Assembly (NCBI GenBank): GCA_964017045.1
Contig: OZ024809.1
Location: forward strand, 24,923,618 to 24,987,617
From: Omphiscola glabra
Lineage: Eukaryota; Mollusca; Gastropoda; Lymnaeidae
Direction of reading: 5' to 3'
Length of the DNA stretch: 64,000 nucleotides
The translations under genes were made by a program, and so were the position numbers. Position 1 is the first letter of the stretch. The number at the start of each line of letters is the position of its first letter. Below are positions 22,541-34,545 of the stretch, piece after piece. Below the pieces are notes generated by a model. That model did not search any database, was not told where the DNA came from, and worked only from the letters and a program-made list of their open reading frames with translations.

Positions 22541-23060
22541 GCGTCTTGACTTTTATGTCGTGATTTGGCAACAGTTAACTCCTCGTACTTCGATTATTTT
22601 TGTTTAATTCACTTGAGATCTAATTTCATATTTTAGTAAGCAAAATCTGTCCATTTTAGAATGGAGGAAACATTTTCATTGATATATAAAAGTTAAAATT
22701 ATCGTACGTGTCGAAAATTAAAATAAAAATGTAAGAGCATATGATGAGTCAATTGTTTTTGGATAACAGAGGAAATGAGTAAAGCTGGGAGATAATAAGT
22801 CAACAACAACAAAAAAACGACAAATAAAGAAGTTATAAAACATAAAAGAACAACAATTAAACAACAAGAAGAAAGACACAAAAAGCAACATCCAACGGAT
22901 AATGCAATACCAAAAAGACAAAGACGACAAAGAAAAACACCAAAATCAACAAACAATGAGCCTATCAAAATGTGCTTACTGGTAGCGCTACAGGGTATGG
23001 GGCTATGTCTATTTTATATTCTACAACATACATGTCACAAAAATCGCTGTGATTTTTCCC
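22541..23060. other. No gene recognised
   Basis: Contains A-rich sequence (22800-22960). The hydrophobic minus-strand open frames at 22699-22968 are readings of that A-rich stretch. Confidence 0.5.
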
Positions 23061-23315
23061 CACTCACCCACCCACATCGACACCAATCACCCACGCCACC
23101 CATCTCACAGCACCCACCCACATCGGCATCAATCACCCACGCCACCCATCTCACAGCACCCACCCACACCCACGCCACCCATCTCACAGCACCCACCCAC
23201 ATCGGCATCAATCACCCACGCCACCCATCTCACAGCACCCACCCACACCCACGCCACCCATCTCACAACACCCACCCACATCGGCATCAATCACCCACGC
23301 CACCCACCCACCAAA
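23061..23315. repeat. Minisatellite, about 46-bp unit with a shorter alternate
   Basis: Blocks CACCCACGCCACCCATCTCA and CATCGGCATCAATCACC alternate with copies lacking the CATCGGCATCAAT part, giving a higher-order pattern. Plus-strand open frames rich in His/Pro/Thr follow the repeat. Confidence 0.92.
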
Positions 23316-24021
23316 ACCTGAGCTCGGTATTTTGTAAAAAAAATTCTATTGAAAGCTTTCCATTTTCAAAAGATTATAATTTACTTCCTGAAAAACGTAT
23401 GGTTTGCCAACAATTTGAGAATTTCCTTTCCTCCTTTTTTTAAGAAAGCAGACATCACGTGACGTATCGTTTGTAACATTTCAAGATTTAAATCTAATCA
23501 CGCGGCTTTGTCCCCGGCTTGGCGCTCATGTTTCTTAACGGAAAACAGACTTGCAAATCTCAAGTGATTGCTGTCTAAGTTGGACAGGGATGTACTAGAA
23601 TTATCAAGGGCTGTACTAGAGTAGAAAATGGCTGTTCGAAGGTTAGACAGGGTTGAACTTAAGTAGGGCGTGACTGTTTTAATATGTGATTTGACTATTT
23701 CCATGCTTGGTTTCTTAGGTTACAAAAGGTCAGTTTTTTTATTTTATTTTCCAGCATTAGACAGAGCTGTTCTGGAGCTCGACACGGCTGTTCCAGACTA
23801 GACAGGACAGTACCGGGGCGAGAAAGTGATGAAATGGGGCTTGACAGGACTTATAGGCTGTTTAGTATTAGATAAAATTGTAACCAAACCAGGAGTGTGC
23901 TGCCTTAAGTTAAAAAAGTGTCAGTTCTTAAGTTTTTTGATCGAGGTTCCAATTTTACAGGGATGTACTGTTGCTCAGCATGGCTGTAATGGCCCTCCAT
24001 ATGGCTGTGCTCGCTACTATA
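23316..24021. other. No gene; degenerate tandem block at 23560-23840
   Basis: Repeated GGCTGT, GACAGG and TACTAGA words suggest an old, degenerate array. A 74-codon open frame at 23826-24050 shows no domain. Confidence 0.45.
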
Positions 24022-24112
24022 AACTTAAGAACCAGTGTGGTCAACACTAATGAGACTTAAGAACCAGTGTGGTCAACACTAATGAGACTTAAGAACCAGT
24101 GTGGTCATTATA
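24022..24112. repeat. Tandem repeat, 32-bp unit, 3 copies
   Basis: Copies of ACTTAAGAACCAGTGTGGTC; the first two are identical through AACACTAATGAG. Confidence 0.95.
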
Positions 24113-25276
24113 AATGATATTTAAGAATTAGTGGTCAAAGAGTTTTTTGAAAATCGGAATCACAAATTGGTTGAAACCTATTACTTTAATATTTCAACTA
24201 TTTTAAACAAAAACATTTTGGCGTGGTGCTCAAACTATGCGTTAAGGAAAGCGTGGTGGGAGGCAGGAGGATGGGAGCGTATGTGAAACATTCACACCAA
24301 AGGCTCAACAAAGTCCGAGGTCCGCTGGTGTACACGTTGACTACTCTGGCTTGTCTGGTGCTAAGTATGGCAGTCAAAGGAGGAGGGCATGGGGCTTGTA
24401 AATATTTAAGAACCGCTGACCTACACGCTGACTACCCTGGTCTGTCTGGGGCTGGGATCTAATTTTGTTAAAAGCAGCGCGTGCTCCAGGCGGGTGTGAG
24501 AAGAAAGTGGACAACACTCCCCCCCCTTCCCCCCAAATATACAAGACATGCAAGAAATTTGAAGCGGAACTTTTTGTGTGTACAGTTGTGAGTACTGCTT
24601 GTTGCCCGCTAGCACAATAGGGAGTGGACGTTAATATAAGGTTTGTTTGGGGTATTTCAATAATAAGCACTGAACGATGTTGAGACGAGGAGGAGAAAGC
24701 AGATTAAGAAAACAAAGCATTGAAATGTAGAGTCAAATCTACGCTGGAAAAAAAATAATAATAAAATCATAAATAAATAAACACCAAATCTAACAACAAA
24801 CAAACAAAAATAACAATCAAAAAACGAAAAACGACACAAAAAAGGAAACATGTTTGTGCATTTTTGTGTTATTTTATAAAGAGATAATATATATTTTCTA
24901 GAAATGATAACTGAATACTTGGTATTATGTGTACATAGTATAGACAATTACATTTTAAGATTCCCGTTTCAGATACATGTACTTTAATCCTGGGCATGCA
25001 TATAATCTTATTATAGTCAATAATCTCAATGGCCCCGTGTTTTGTAATGACATATATATGCACATCTCCATGTTTCAATTTAAACTGCCGGTTGGCTCAT
25101 CATCATTGTCATCTCTTCTGTTTTTAGCTATAACCGTAGCGCATGTTCACTTGTTTGCCTTAGCTGTGGTCAATTCCTCCACTTTCAATGAACGAACACA
25201 CACACAAAACGATAAAACAACAAACACATAAATACCAAAAATATTTCATTTCAATCAACAGACACCTCCCCCCCTC
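24113..25276. other. No gene; a duplicated block at about 24320 and 24410
   Basis: Two related segments carry CCGCTG, TACACG(C/T)TGACTAC and TGTCTGG. The rest is AT-rich with short frames lacking domains. Confidence 0.45.
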
Positions 25277-25360
25277 ACCCCGATCAGTGTTTCTTTCAGA
25301 AATTTTCCCCCGAGGGGGCACTTTTGACGTTCGGGGGGGCAGTGCCAGTTTTTCAGTGGC

Positions 25361-25700
25361 CAGAGGCGTAGCTAAGGGGTGGCAGATGGGGCATATGTCG
25401 CCGGGGCGCTAGACTAGCGGGGGCATCTAATGGGCATTGTGTTAATGGAGGAAAATAATAGGTTTCAGAGTTTAGCGGGGGGGGGAGGGGGGTGTAAAAA
25501 TGAATCTTGTCCCTTGTCATCAAAGACTCACGTCAGTGACGTAGCAGTGTGGGGGGCGAACATTTGGTCTTCCCAGGTGTCATTTTTCTTTACATAGAGC
25601 GGCGGGATTTTACGGACATCTGCAGAGTTTCTATCGAGAAAGGTAGCGTAGCAAAAAAGTTAACCCACCTAGGGTGGCGCTAACACTAGGCACGCCGCTG
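25361..25700. mobile_element. MITE-like block with hAT-type ends
   Basis: Starts CAGAGGCGTAGCTAAGG and ends CTAGGCACGCCGCTG, imperfect inverted repeats. It shares the tract at 25492-25513 with the fragment at 1-139. An internal CAGTGACGTAGC at 25534 may be another end. I see no target duplication. Confidence 0.4.
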
Positions 25701-25915
25701 GGCAGTATATATCAGCACCAAATTTGGCTGTCATGGCAAGTAATTTTTATCGGGAAGTAGGGCAGCAGAAAATGTGTGATTGTTTAACAATCAAAAGGTG
25801 CATTTTGCAGTATACATGATTCGAACGTTTTGATAAGACTTTCATTTGATCGGGGGAAATAATTTTTCAAGCGTCGGGGGAGGCATTATGGCGACCAGAG
25901 CCAGACACAAACTAA

Positions 25916-26075
25916 ATTTCTTCTTCTTTTTCTGTCTATTAAGGGCCCACGATCAATTTATTGATCATTATGGCTCCTATGAATGTAGATGGGATTTGCA
26001 AAGTTTCTGTGCCTGGTGTTGATGCGGATATTTCACTGGTAACAAGAGTTACCTAGTAAGGGTATCATGCACTGT
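25916..26075 (-). mobile_element. LINE family B 3' end, copy 3
   Basis: The same 3' UTR as at 12470-12612, in the same orientation: GAA tail, GGGCCCACGATCAATTTATT hairpin region and GGGTATCATGCAC at the inner end. Only the 3' UTR is kept. Confidence 0.9.
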
Positions 26076-26140
26076 ATTCAATGTATCTTTAAGACAATGT
26101 GTGAAGGGGCATTTCAAACGTTCATATATTTACTGTTAGA

Positions 26141-27235
26141 TGTCTCGTAGAAAAATGCGAAGAATACATCAACATACACCAACTATATCTGGACTACAAA
26201 TCAGGTTATGATAGCATAGACAGGAAATACATGAACGATGCTGTGCTGGAACTTGGAGTCCTTAACAAACTTACCCGACTCATACATATGACGATTGATA
26301 ACTACAAAAGTAGACTCAAAGTACAGAGGGAGTACTTGAGGGAGTTCCCAATCAATCTGGGCCTCAGACAAGGAAATCCGTGTATCATTTTCAACATCAC
26401 TTTAGAAAAAGCATTAGAAACATACGTGTGAGCACCTGAGAGGTGGTACAGAACAACCATAAGGAACTTTATAAAGCCAGCCACTGCAATACCTGGCCTA
26501 CACAGACGATATAGCGCTACTTGGTAGAAACAGCATTGATGATATAATTAAAACTTTCAGGGAACTTGAAGATGTGACGGTCAAAGCTGGTCTTGATGTA
26601 AATAAAGCGAAGGCAATATTTATGATAATGTCAGGAAATACGCACTGATGACTTCATCAATATGAACATCTACGCCTTTGAGAGGGTAGCTACTTTCAAA
26701 TATCTAGGGGTGAATATAAATCAAAAACTACTTCAAAACAAAAATCTCGCTAAGGGAACAAAGAAGGCAGTACACACCACTATCACAAGACCAGTAGTGA
26801 GACTTGGTTCCTACCAGAAAAGCAGAGAACCTGTTAAATATATGACCCGATGATAGACAATTTTGTTTTTAGGAATCCGTACAAACTAAGAGCTATATCA
26901 ATTGTACAAATACCCATCCATAGTCACAACAATACAAAAAAGGGCAGACTGCCCTAGGCAGGACACATTGAAAGGATGCCGGATTCTGGAGCAACAAAAA
27001 CGATCTACAGGCAGAAACCTAGGGGCAGACGGCTCACCGGTCGACCAAGACTGAGATGGATTGACGATGTAGAGAATGGCTTACAAAGGTTGGGGTTCGC
27101 ACATGGAGTTGTAAAGCGATGGATCGATCCCAATGGAAGAATGGGGTGGAGCAGGCCAGGGCCCTAAATGGGATGAAGCGCCACTGGTGTAAACATTTCA
27201 GATATTTGGGTGGGAAGCGCTAGAAATAACGATAA
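26141..27235 (+). pseudogene. RTE-like LINE reverse transcriptase, decayed
   Basis: Reads as a partial RT in broken frames. HQLYLDYKSGYDSIDRKYMN matches the RT block with the first catalytic Asp. LGLRQGNPCIIFNITLEKAL matches the next block, where RTE proteins usually have GLRQGD. AYTDDIALLGR (about 26497-26528) is the catalytic YxDD-type box, with Thr in the usual Ala position. VATFKYLGVNIN and, at 26976-27167, GRRLTGRPRLRWIDDVENGL match the C-terminal part of such proteins. Stops and frameshifts separate the pieces, and neither the endonuclease nor the N-terminal fingers are present. It is distinct from the RTE at 36381-39480. It lies inside the hAT-ended element and has no obvious simple-repeat tail beyond GATAATAAC. 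Confidence 0.8.
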
Positions 27236-29084
27236 TAACAGGACATCACTAACTCTTCCACCAGCACAATATTAAATAAATTCAGTCCAATTGGGAGCCC
27301 TTAGGGTATGTTTTTTATCGAGAGATACTCCTTAGCTTAGACTCGCCCCTTAAAACTTTATAGGTCCCGGAAATTTTTTGATAAATTCAAAATGCAAGAA
27401 TGCATTTTTTTTTACATACCGTAGTTAAATTTAGTTTCGCATCATTAAACACTTAACTGTAGAGCAACGGGAGAGATGCTAGTTAATATTTTAGGTGTCA
27501 TTTGTCATTTCGTGTGAGGTCTGCAACCCACATAGCTGCATGGGGCCTCGTATATTTTAGGGGCTTAAAGTTGGGCTGTAATTACATTAAATTATCCACT
27601 TTTACTGCTAGGTAGGGAAGGAAAAAACCGAAAAGTAGCACGGGTGCCATAAAAAGTCAAGCGACGTCTCTGCTTGACTAAGTGAGGTATGCAAACATTT
27701 TTTTTAAAATTGAAAAGTAATTTATTTTTAAAGTTATTATTTTAAAATATTTTTGGGATCAACTACATAAAAATAATGAATTTACTAAAAATATTTAGAA
27801 AAATTAAGAAAAACAAATTCCCTCCAAACAGGTATCCATCACAAAAAAGAAAAACCAAAAACATACGTTTATTTCAAAATATTTCCAAGTTTCACCAAAG
27901 TCAAAAAGAAAAAAAGCTTTTCTGTACAAAGGGCTAAAGACTATATCTTTATGGGTTTTCAAAATTGGTATTTATTTATAAATCATATGTAACCGACATA
28001 ATTGTTCAGAATTCAAGAATTGTTTATAAAAGAATCATATATTTATTAATGTGTGATTTTTTTCCGTATAAAATTAATGTTTCAATTCTCAATCTCAATA
28101 TTCAGTTGATTGAAATGTTAATTAAGAAATTTAGACTACTATAATTTGCTTCAGATCATTACAACTTGCCTCTTCGATATTATACTTGAAAACAATTTTT
28201 TTACCAATTCCAAATAATTTTTTTTAAACTACTACCAAAAATGGCATTTACAAGATAATCGAAATACTCGATTTTTTTATTCGTTGTTTAAATATATATT
28301 ATATTCTTTCTACTGGATTATCATCTTAAAATAATTTTTTTTAAATAGTTCAAACAGCTGGGGAAGATTGTTTCTTATTATTATATTAACAGAGAAAAGT
28401 CATTGGGGTTTTAATAAATAAAGAATTTTTTTTAAAATCATTTTACTCTGTTCCCGAAATTGTGTTAAAAAATTAGAAACACTCGATTATAATAATTATG
28501 ATGAAATGTCCACTAATTGTATGTAACCGGTAAATTCCTAATTTTTTTTTTAAAATTATAATTATTGTTATTTTTAAATTTTCATTTTATCTATGTCAGC
28601 ATACATCTATGGAATCTACTACATTAAAATGTTTGCTAAAAATGATTTTTTTCAAGCATGATACTATTTTACAATATCATTTGAAAACAGATTGCACATG
28701 TTTTTTTCTTAGCAAGAACTACCGGTATATTTAATTTACAGACATTTATATCGATGAAAAGGTAGTTTAATACAGGGTTATTAAAAAGTCTTTCAACTTT
28801 GCAGCTGCAAAATGTAATTAAATAAAAGATACCGATATCTGCGAATCAGAAAAAGCAAGATTTAGCTTATGATCAGGAGCGGCCAATTTTCAAAACAATA
28901 CCATATTTATAATCGATTTCTGCGAGCCTGTAACAAGATTAACCTGAACGCTATGGATCATCAATATATATCGAACAAAGCGATATTTTATTTGTTCCAA
29001 TAATTATAATCTATTAAAGGCACACATTTCAATAACTTTTAAAAATTTTATAAAAATTAAATTTAGAGTAGTTTTTTTTTTTTT
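27236..29084. other. AT-rich non-coding interior of the hAT-ended element
   Basis: About 1.8 kb of A/T-rich sequence without any open frame of note. The motif TACAGGGTTATTAAAAAG near 28772 resembles mariner-type ends, but I found no partner. Confidence 0.5.
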
Positions 29085-29192
29085 AATTATTTTTTCTTAC
29101 ACATTTTCCCCCGTGGGGGGGGGGGCACTTGACTTGCTCCGGGGTGGCAGTGCCCCCCCGGAGGTATGCCTGAAAGAAACACTGCCCCCGAT

Positions 29193-29545
29193 CTCTGTAA
29201 GAAATCGTTTTTATTGGTGTGGAAAAAACCAGTTGGGGGACCCGGATGGACGAATAAGTGCCGAGCATTGCAAGCGACCCCTATTATCAAGTACTGGGCC
29301 GCAAAAGGCCTCTATTATAGCGTGTCCGGCTATAAGAGGCCCTATTATTAGCGGAGAAGACAAGAGGGAAAGAAGGGGTGGTGGTAATCGGAGTGGGGTG
29401 GGTGGTGTGCACACTCAATTGTCACAAAGACGAACCATTCACTCTCGGGCCTCGGAGCGCTATCGGGAAAAATTTGAAACGGAGAAATGGTTGCACATAG
29501 CCGAGAGTGGATTGGGTTCATAGGAGTTCTTTCACAAAATATTAA
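29193..29545. other. No gene recognised
   Basis: A 136-codon frame at 29113-29523 crosses the end of the hAT-ended element and shows no domain, so I treat it as chance. Confidence 0.45.
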
Positions 29546-29662
29546 AGATTCATATTGATGAACTTTAAATCTAAAGCATTTCAGATTTATGTTGATGAAC
29601 TGCTAAATATAGAACATTTAAGATTTATGTTGATGAACTGTTAAATATAGAACATTTCAGAT
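29546..29662. repeat. Tandem repeat, about 42-bp unit, 3 copies
   Basis: Copies share TTGATGAACTG and AAATATAGAACATTT. Confidence 0.9.
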
Positions 29663-29737
29663 TTGTTTAAAAATCAATGCTTAGTATATATATATATCAG
29701 TTTCATTTTTTAAAAAGTCACTAATCAGAGGAGGCTA

Positions 29738-29828
29738 TCTTCTTGTCCTATCTTCTTGTGCTGTCGTCTTGTGCTGCATTCTTGTGCTGTCTTCTTGTGC
29801 TGTCTTCTTGTGTTTTCTTCTAGTGCTG
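29738..29828. repeat. Tandem repeat, about 13-bp unit, about 6 copies
   Basis: The unit is TTCTTGTGCTGTC with small variations. Confidence 0.9.
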
Positions 29829-30823
29829 ACTCCCAATATTTAATTACAATTGTAATCGGCAAGATACCATTTTTAAACGCTACGTGTAATCCATTTGGAT
29901 ATAGGTGATGCTGTCCTTGTGGATATAGTTGATGATTGTCCATGTATCTCATGCGCTCCCCCAACATGCATAATTTAACTTTCGGTATTTAGTGGCCTGA
30001 GTCAATTAAAACCCAGTGAACAACGCACTGCTGGGTGGTCTTTCATCAGCCTATATAGATATATCACATTGACAATTTTAAGATCTGTGATGAATGCTGG
30101 GTAATCGAGCGGTCTAAACTAAGCCAATCACAAGCTAGTGAACTGGACTGATATCCAGAAAATGCCTAGAGTAGCAAAAACATCACCAGCACCCCGGTTG
30201 GGTGGGGCTTGTTAACCTTGGATGGCAGCTACTCTAGGATAAGGCAAACTCTGAAATCAAACCCGGAAATGGAGTATCGTAGTTGTTGTGACATTGACAA
30301 AATGAAAATTCCGTCAACTTCGAACGCATCTAGAGCACAGTGAAACACACAAGACACACTGCTGGTCTATTTCCAGTCGTTTTGATTAATTCTTGTCATT
30401 GGATCAAATAAACAAAGACGAGAGAGTGAGGCTGACGAATCGAGCCACTCCCTCTCACAATAAAAAAAAAAATACAGCTCATTCAAGGTTACTACAAAGT
30501 GCCTTTGTCATCCTCGCGTGTGATGGACGATCAACAACAAAGAATGCTTGTAATGTCATTGGCCCCCTTGTTTTTACACTTAAACTTTTATGTTTAAAAA
30601 AGTGTAGGAAATTAAATACCATAAATTTAGATTTGTTACAATATCCTACTAAAAGTCTATACAAGAAATCAGGAGAGAAAGAAACGTTTCAGGAACTACT
30701 ATTAAAAGCCATTGTAATATTTGATACAACGGGTATCCTCTAATATATTTAAATTTCTTGTGGTCGGAATATTCATGCACTTTAACTAACATGATTCATA
30801 AAACTTGTTATTAAACTGGTGTA
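29829..30823. other. No gene recognised; GC-balanced block at 30100-30390
   Basis: The block contains CACCCCGGTTGGGTGGGGCT and GACATTGACAAAATGAAAAT and looks less AT-rich than its surroundings, like an old interspersed repeat. I cannot name it. A 116-codon frame at 30393-30743 has no recognisable domain. Confidence 0.4.
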
Positions 30824-31225
30824 AAACGTGGTGTTAAACTTTGCGTTAAACTAGGCTTTAGACTAAGGTGTTAAACTAGGTGTTAAACTAGGTGTTAAAC
30901 TATATGTTAGACTTGATGTTAAACTATGTGTTAAACTAGGTGTTAAACTAGATGTTAGACTTGGTGTTAAACAATGTGTTAAACTAGGTATTAAACTTGG
31001 TGCTAGGCTTGGTGTTAAACTATGTGTTAAACTAGGTGTTAAACTAGATGTTAGACTTGGTGTTAAACTATGTGTTAATCTAGGTGTTAAACTAGATGTT
31101 AGACTTGGTGTTAAACAATGTGTTAAACTAGGTATTAAACCTGGTGCTAGACTTGGTGTTAAACTATGTGTTAAACTATGTGTTAAATCTGGTGCTAGAC
31201 TTGGTGTGAAACCTGGTTTTAAAGT
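30824..31225. repeat. Minisatellite, 12-bp unit, about 33 copies
   Basis: The unit is AGGTGTTAAACT with ATGTGTTAAACT and GATGTTAGACTT variants that recur in blocks of about five units. The period keeps frame, so the minus strand shows a 134-codon SLTP/SLTH repeat that is not a supported gene. Confidence 0.95.
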
Positions 31226-31390
31226 TGAAGTTGATCTTGGTGTTAAATGGAGCACTGTGGCACGCACATTGTGTTGTAGCCATCATGATTCAGAAAGTAA
31301 GAACCTCCAATGAAATAAGCTCATTTTTAAATTTATATTTTTTTATTTGTTGCCATTGTTTACTTTAATTTTTAAAATCTTATACTAGCA

Positions 31391-31668
31391 AGACAAAACT
31401 CAATTAAGTACAGCTACTGGTGTATGAGACGCCATGGAACAATAAGACAAAACTCAATTAAGTACAGCTACTGGTGTATGAGACACCATGGAACAAGTAA
31501 GACAAAACTCAATTAAGTACAGCTACTGGTGTATGAGACACCATGGAACAAGTAAGACAAAACTCAATTAAGTACAGCTACTGGTGTATGAGACACCATG
31601 GAACAAGTAAGACAAAACTCAATTAAGTACAGCTAAGAGTGTATGAGACGCCATGGAACAAGTAAGAT
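31391..31668. repeat. Minisatellite, 55-bp unit, 5 copies
   Basis: The unit starts AGACAAAACTCAATTAAGTA and contains TGTATGAGACACCATGGAAC. Copies are almost identical. Confidence 0.97.
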
Positions 31669-31689
31669 ATATATAACTCTATCCCCATG

Positions 31690-31945
31690 ACTAAAAAGAA
31701 AATCTGCACTTAGGGAACACCATTACGCTATTTTTACGGAACTCATTTCACCTCCGTGAAAGAAGTCTACGAATTCTAGTGTTAATTACTTTAACGTGAC
31801 AATGCTCCCCCACCCCCTCCGTAGATGACGTCTACGAATTCTAGTGTCTAATTACATTAAAATTTACGTGACAATGCTTACCCCACCCCCTCCGTGGAAG
31901 AAGTCTACGTATTCTAGTGTCTAATTACATGATTGTGACAATGCT
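31690..31945. repeat. Tandem repeat, about 70-80-bp unit, 3 copies
   Basis: Copies share GAAGTCTACGAATTCTAGTG, TAATTAC and GTGACAATGCT followed by a C-rich stretch. Confidence 0.85.
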
Positions 31946-32420
31946 ACAACCCCCCTACCCGAGTGACCACCCGTCATCAAATGACCTTGACCTCTATCCC
32001 CTAACACAAGATGAATAGTTTATTTGCTTCATTTTGACAGTTTGGAAAAGAAAGCTTCAGCTCGTTAGCCGGCATCCTCTTATAGGGAAATATTGAGTTC
32101 AAAGCGGAAAGGGGGATAATTGCCAGTGGATCTAGATCCAAACAGAGCTTCTCGCCCCTTGTGTCTGTCAAATCACGGATCACACAAATTAAAATAATTA
32201 TAATTATGAGATCAGGACATTGTATTATGGATCTTTGAATACTTGCAATGAGAGTAAAAATATTTACAATTCTTCAGCTGATCAGTCAAGTTATAAGTCA
32301 AGCTGGCTGTTTATTAAAGTCAATATTTGAATTTAGGTTAAATTATCATGGCTGCTGTTACAATAAGTTAACATTTGGATTGGGGAACTTGTTAACTTCT
32401 GTCTTACAAAGTAAACATCC
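31946..32420. other. No gene recognised
   Basis: AT-rich; only a 60-codon frame without a domain. Confidence 0.5.
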
Positions 32421-32713
32421 GTCCTAGTGCAAATGAAATATCCATATTAGTTGAAAGGTTGGATATGGGAACTAGTGCAAATGAAAGATCCACCCTATTT
32501 GAAAGGTCGGATGGGGGAACTAGTGCAAATAAAAGATACAACCTAGTTGAAAGGTCGGATGGGGGAACTAGTGCAAATGAAAGATCCACCCTAGTTGAAA
32601 GGTTGGATGGGGGAACTAGTGCAAATGAAAGATCCACCCTATTTGAAAGTTCGGATGGGGGAACTAGTGCAAATGAAAGATCCACCCTAGTTGAAAGGTC
32701 GGATGGGGGAACT
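32421..32713. repeat. Minisatellite, 48-bp unit, 6 copies
   Basis: The unit contains GGGGGAACTAGTGCAAATGA and CTAGTTGAAAGGTCGGAT. Forty-eight is a multiple of 3, which explains the ANERSTLVERSDGGTS repeat frame on plus. It abuts the next array with no spacer. Confidence 0.95.
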
Positions 32714-34545
32714 TTGTACCTGTGTACCTCTGTGTACCCCTGTGTACCTTTGTGTGTCCCTGTGTACCTCTGTGTAACGCTGTGTACCCCTGTGTACCCC
32801 TGTGTACCCCTGTGTACCTCTGTGTACCCCTGTGTACCCCTGTGTACCTCTGTGTGTCCCTGTGTACCTCTGTGTACCCCTGTGTAACTCTGTGTGTCCC
32901 TGTGTACCTCTGTGTGTCCCTGTGCACATATGTGTGTCCCTGTGTACCCCTTTGTAACGCTGTGTACCTCTGTGTGTCCCTGTGTCCCTGTGTGCCTCTG
33001 TGTGTCCATGTGTACCACTGTGTACCCCTTTCTGTCCCTGTGTACCCCTGTGTACCTCTGTGTGTCCCTATGTACCTCTGTGTGTCCATGTGTACCTCTG
33101 TGTGTCCCTGTTTACCCCTGTGTGTCCCTGTGTACCCCAGTGTGTCCATGTGTACCCCAGTTTACCTCTGTGTACCCCTTTATACCTTTGTACCCCTTTG
33201 TGTCCCTGTGTACCCCTGTGTGTCCCTGTGTACCCCTATGTACTTCTGTGTACCCCTGTGTACCTCTGTGTGTCCATGTGTACATCTGTGTGTCCCTGTG
33301 TACCTCTGTGTGTCCCTGTGTACCTCTGTGTACCCCTTTGTACCTCTGTGTACCCCTTTGTACCCATGTGTGTCCCTGTGTGTCCCTGTGTACCCCTTTG
33401 TGTCCCTGTGTACCCCTGTGTACTCCTGTGTGTCCCTGTATACCACTGTTTACCCCTTTGTGTCCCTGTGTACCCCTGTGTACCTCTGTGTGTCCCTGTG
33501 TACCCCTGTGTACCACTATGTGTCCCTATGTACCACTGTGTACCTCTGTGTGTCCCTGTGTACATCTGTGTATCCCTGTGTACCCCTGTGTGTCCCTGTG
33601 TACCTCTGTGTGTCCCTGTGTACCTCAGTGTGTCCCTGTGTACCTCTGTGTGTCCCTGTGTACCCCTGTGTACCCCTTTGTGTCCCTGTGTGTCCCTGTG
33701 TACCTCTGTGTGTCCCTGTTTACCCCTTTGTGTCTCTGTGTACCCCTGTGTGTCCCTGTGTGCCTCTGTGTGTCACTGTGTATTCCTGTGTACCCCTTTC
33801 TGACCCTGTGTTCCCCTGTGTTTCCCTGTGTAATTCTGTGCGTCCCTGTGTACCTCTGTGTGTCCCTATGTACCCCTGTGTGTCCCTGTGTACCCATTTG
33901 TGTGCCTGTGTACCCCTGTGTGTCCCTGTGTAACTCTTTGTGTCCCTGTGTATCCCTGTGTACCTCTGTGTGTCCCTGTGTACCCCTGTGTACGCCTTTG
34001 TGTCCCTGTGTACCCCTGTGTACGCCTTTGTGTCCCTGTGTACCTCTGTGTGTCCCTGTGTACCCCTGTGTACACCTTTGTGTCCCTGTGTACCCCTGTG
34101 TACCTCTGTAAGTCCTTGTGTAACCCTGTGTACCCCTTTGTGTCCCTGTGTGTCCCTGTGTACCTCTGTGTGTCCCTGTGTACCTCTGTGTGTCCATGTG
34201 TACCCTGTGTGTCCCTGTGTACCTCTGTGTGTCCCTGTGTACCTCTTTGTGTCCCTGTGTACCCCTGTGTACCTCTGTGTGTCCCTGTGTACCCCTTTAT
34301 GTCCATGTGTACCCCTGTGTACCAATGTGTACCTGTGTGTGTCCCTGTGTACCCCTTTGTGTCCCTATGTACCTCTGTGTGTCCCTGTGTACCCCTGTGT
34401 GTCCCTGTGTACCTCTATGTGTCCCTGTGTACCTCTATGTGTCCCTGTGTACCTATGTGTACCTCTGTGTACCCCTGTGTACTTGTGTACCCCTGTGTAC
34501 CCCTGTGTATCTCAGTGTACCCCTCTGTGCCCTTGTCTTTTACAG
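32714..34545. repeat. Minisatellite, 10-bp unit, about 180 copies
   Basis: The unit is TGTGTACCCC with TGTGTACCTC and TGTGTGTCCC variants, often alternating as a 20-bp unit. There are almost no stop codons in any frame, so overlapping open frames of up to 405 codons (Cys/Val/Pro-rich on plus, GTQGHTEVHR-type on minus) cover it on both strands. The same DNA being open in all these frames is a composition effect, not evidence of a gene. Confidence 0.97.

Larger units (their letters stand above)
25285..29184. mobile_element. hAT-ended 3.9-kb element with 8-bp target duplication
   Basis: The left end CAGTGTTTCTTTCAG (25285-25299) is repeated exactly inverted at the right end (29170-29184). The 8 flanking bases are ACCCCGAT (25277-25284) and CCCCCGAT (29185-29192), matching at 7 of 8 positions, the expected hAT target size. 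Subterminal G-rich and GGCAGTGCC-type sequence occurs at both ends. Inside are a MITE-like block, a family B LINE tail and a decayed RTE-like LINE. No hAT transposase frame is visible, so it is a non-autonomous or gutted element that collected insertions. Confidence 0.75.

Noticed and set aside
22699..22968. Hydrophobic membrane-protein-like minus frames
   Set aside because: They are readings of an A-rich tract (Phe/Leu-rich on the opposite strand).
28772..28800. Mariner-type end TACAGGGTTATTAAAAAG
   Set aside because: No inverted partner or TA-flanked boundary was found.
29113..29523. 136-codon plus-strand frame
   Set aside because: It crosses the terminus of a hAT-ended element and shows no domain.
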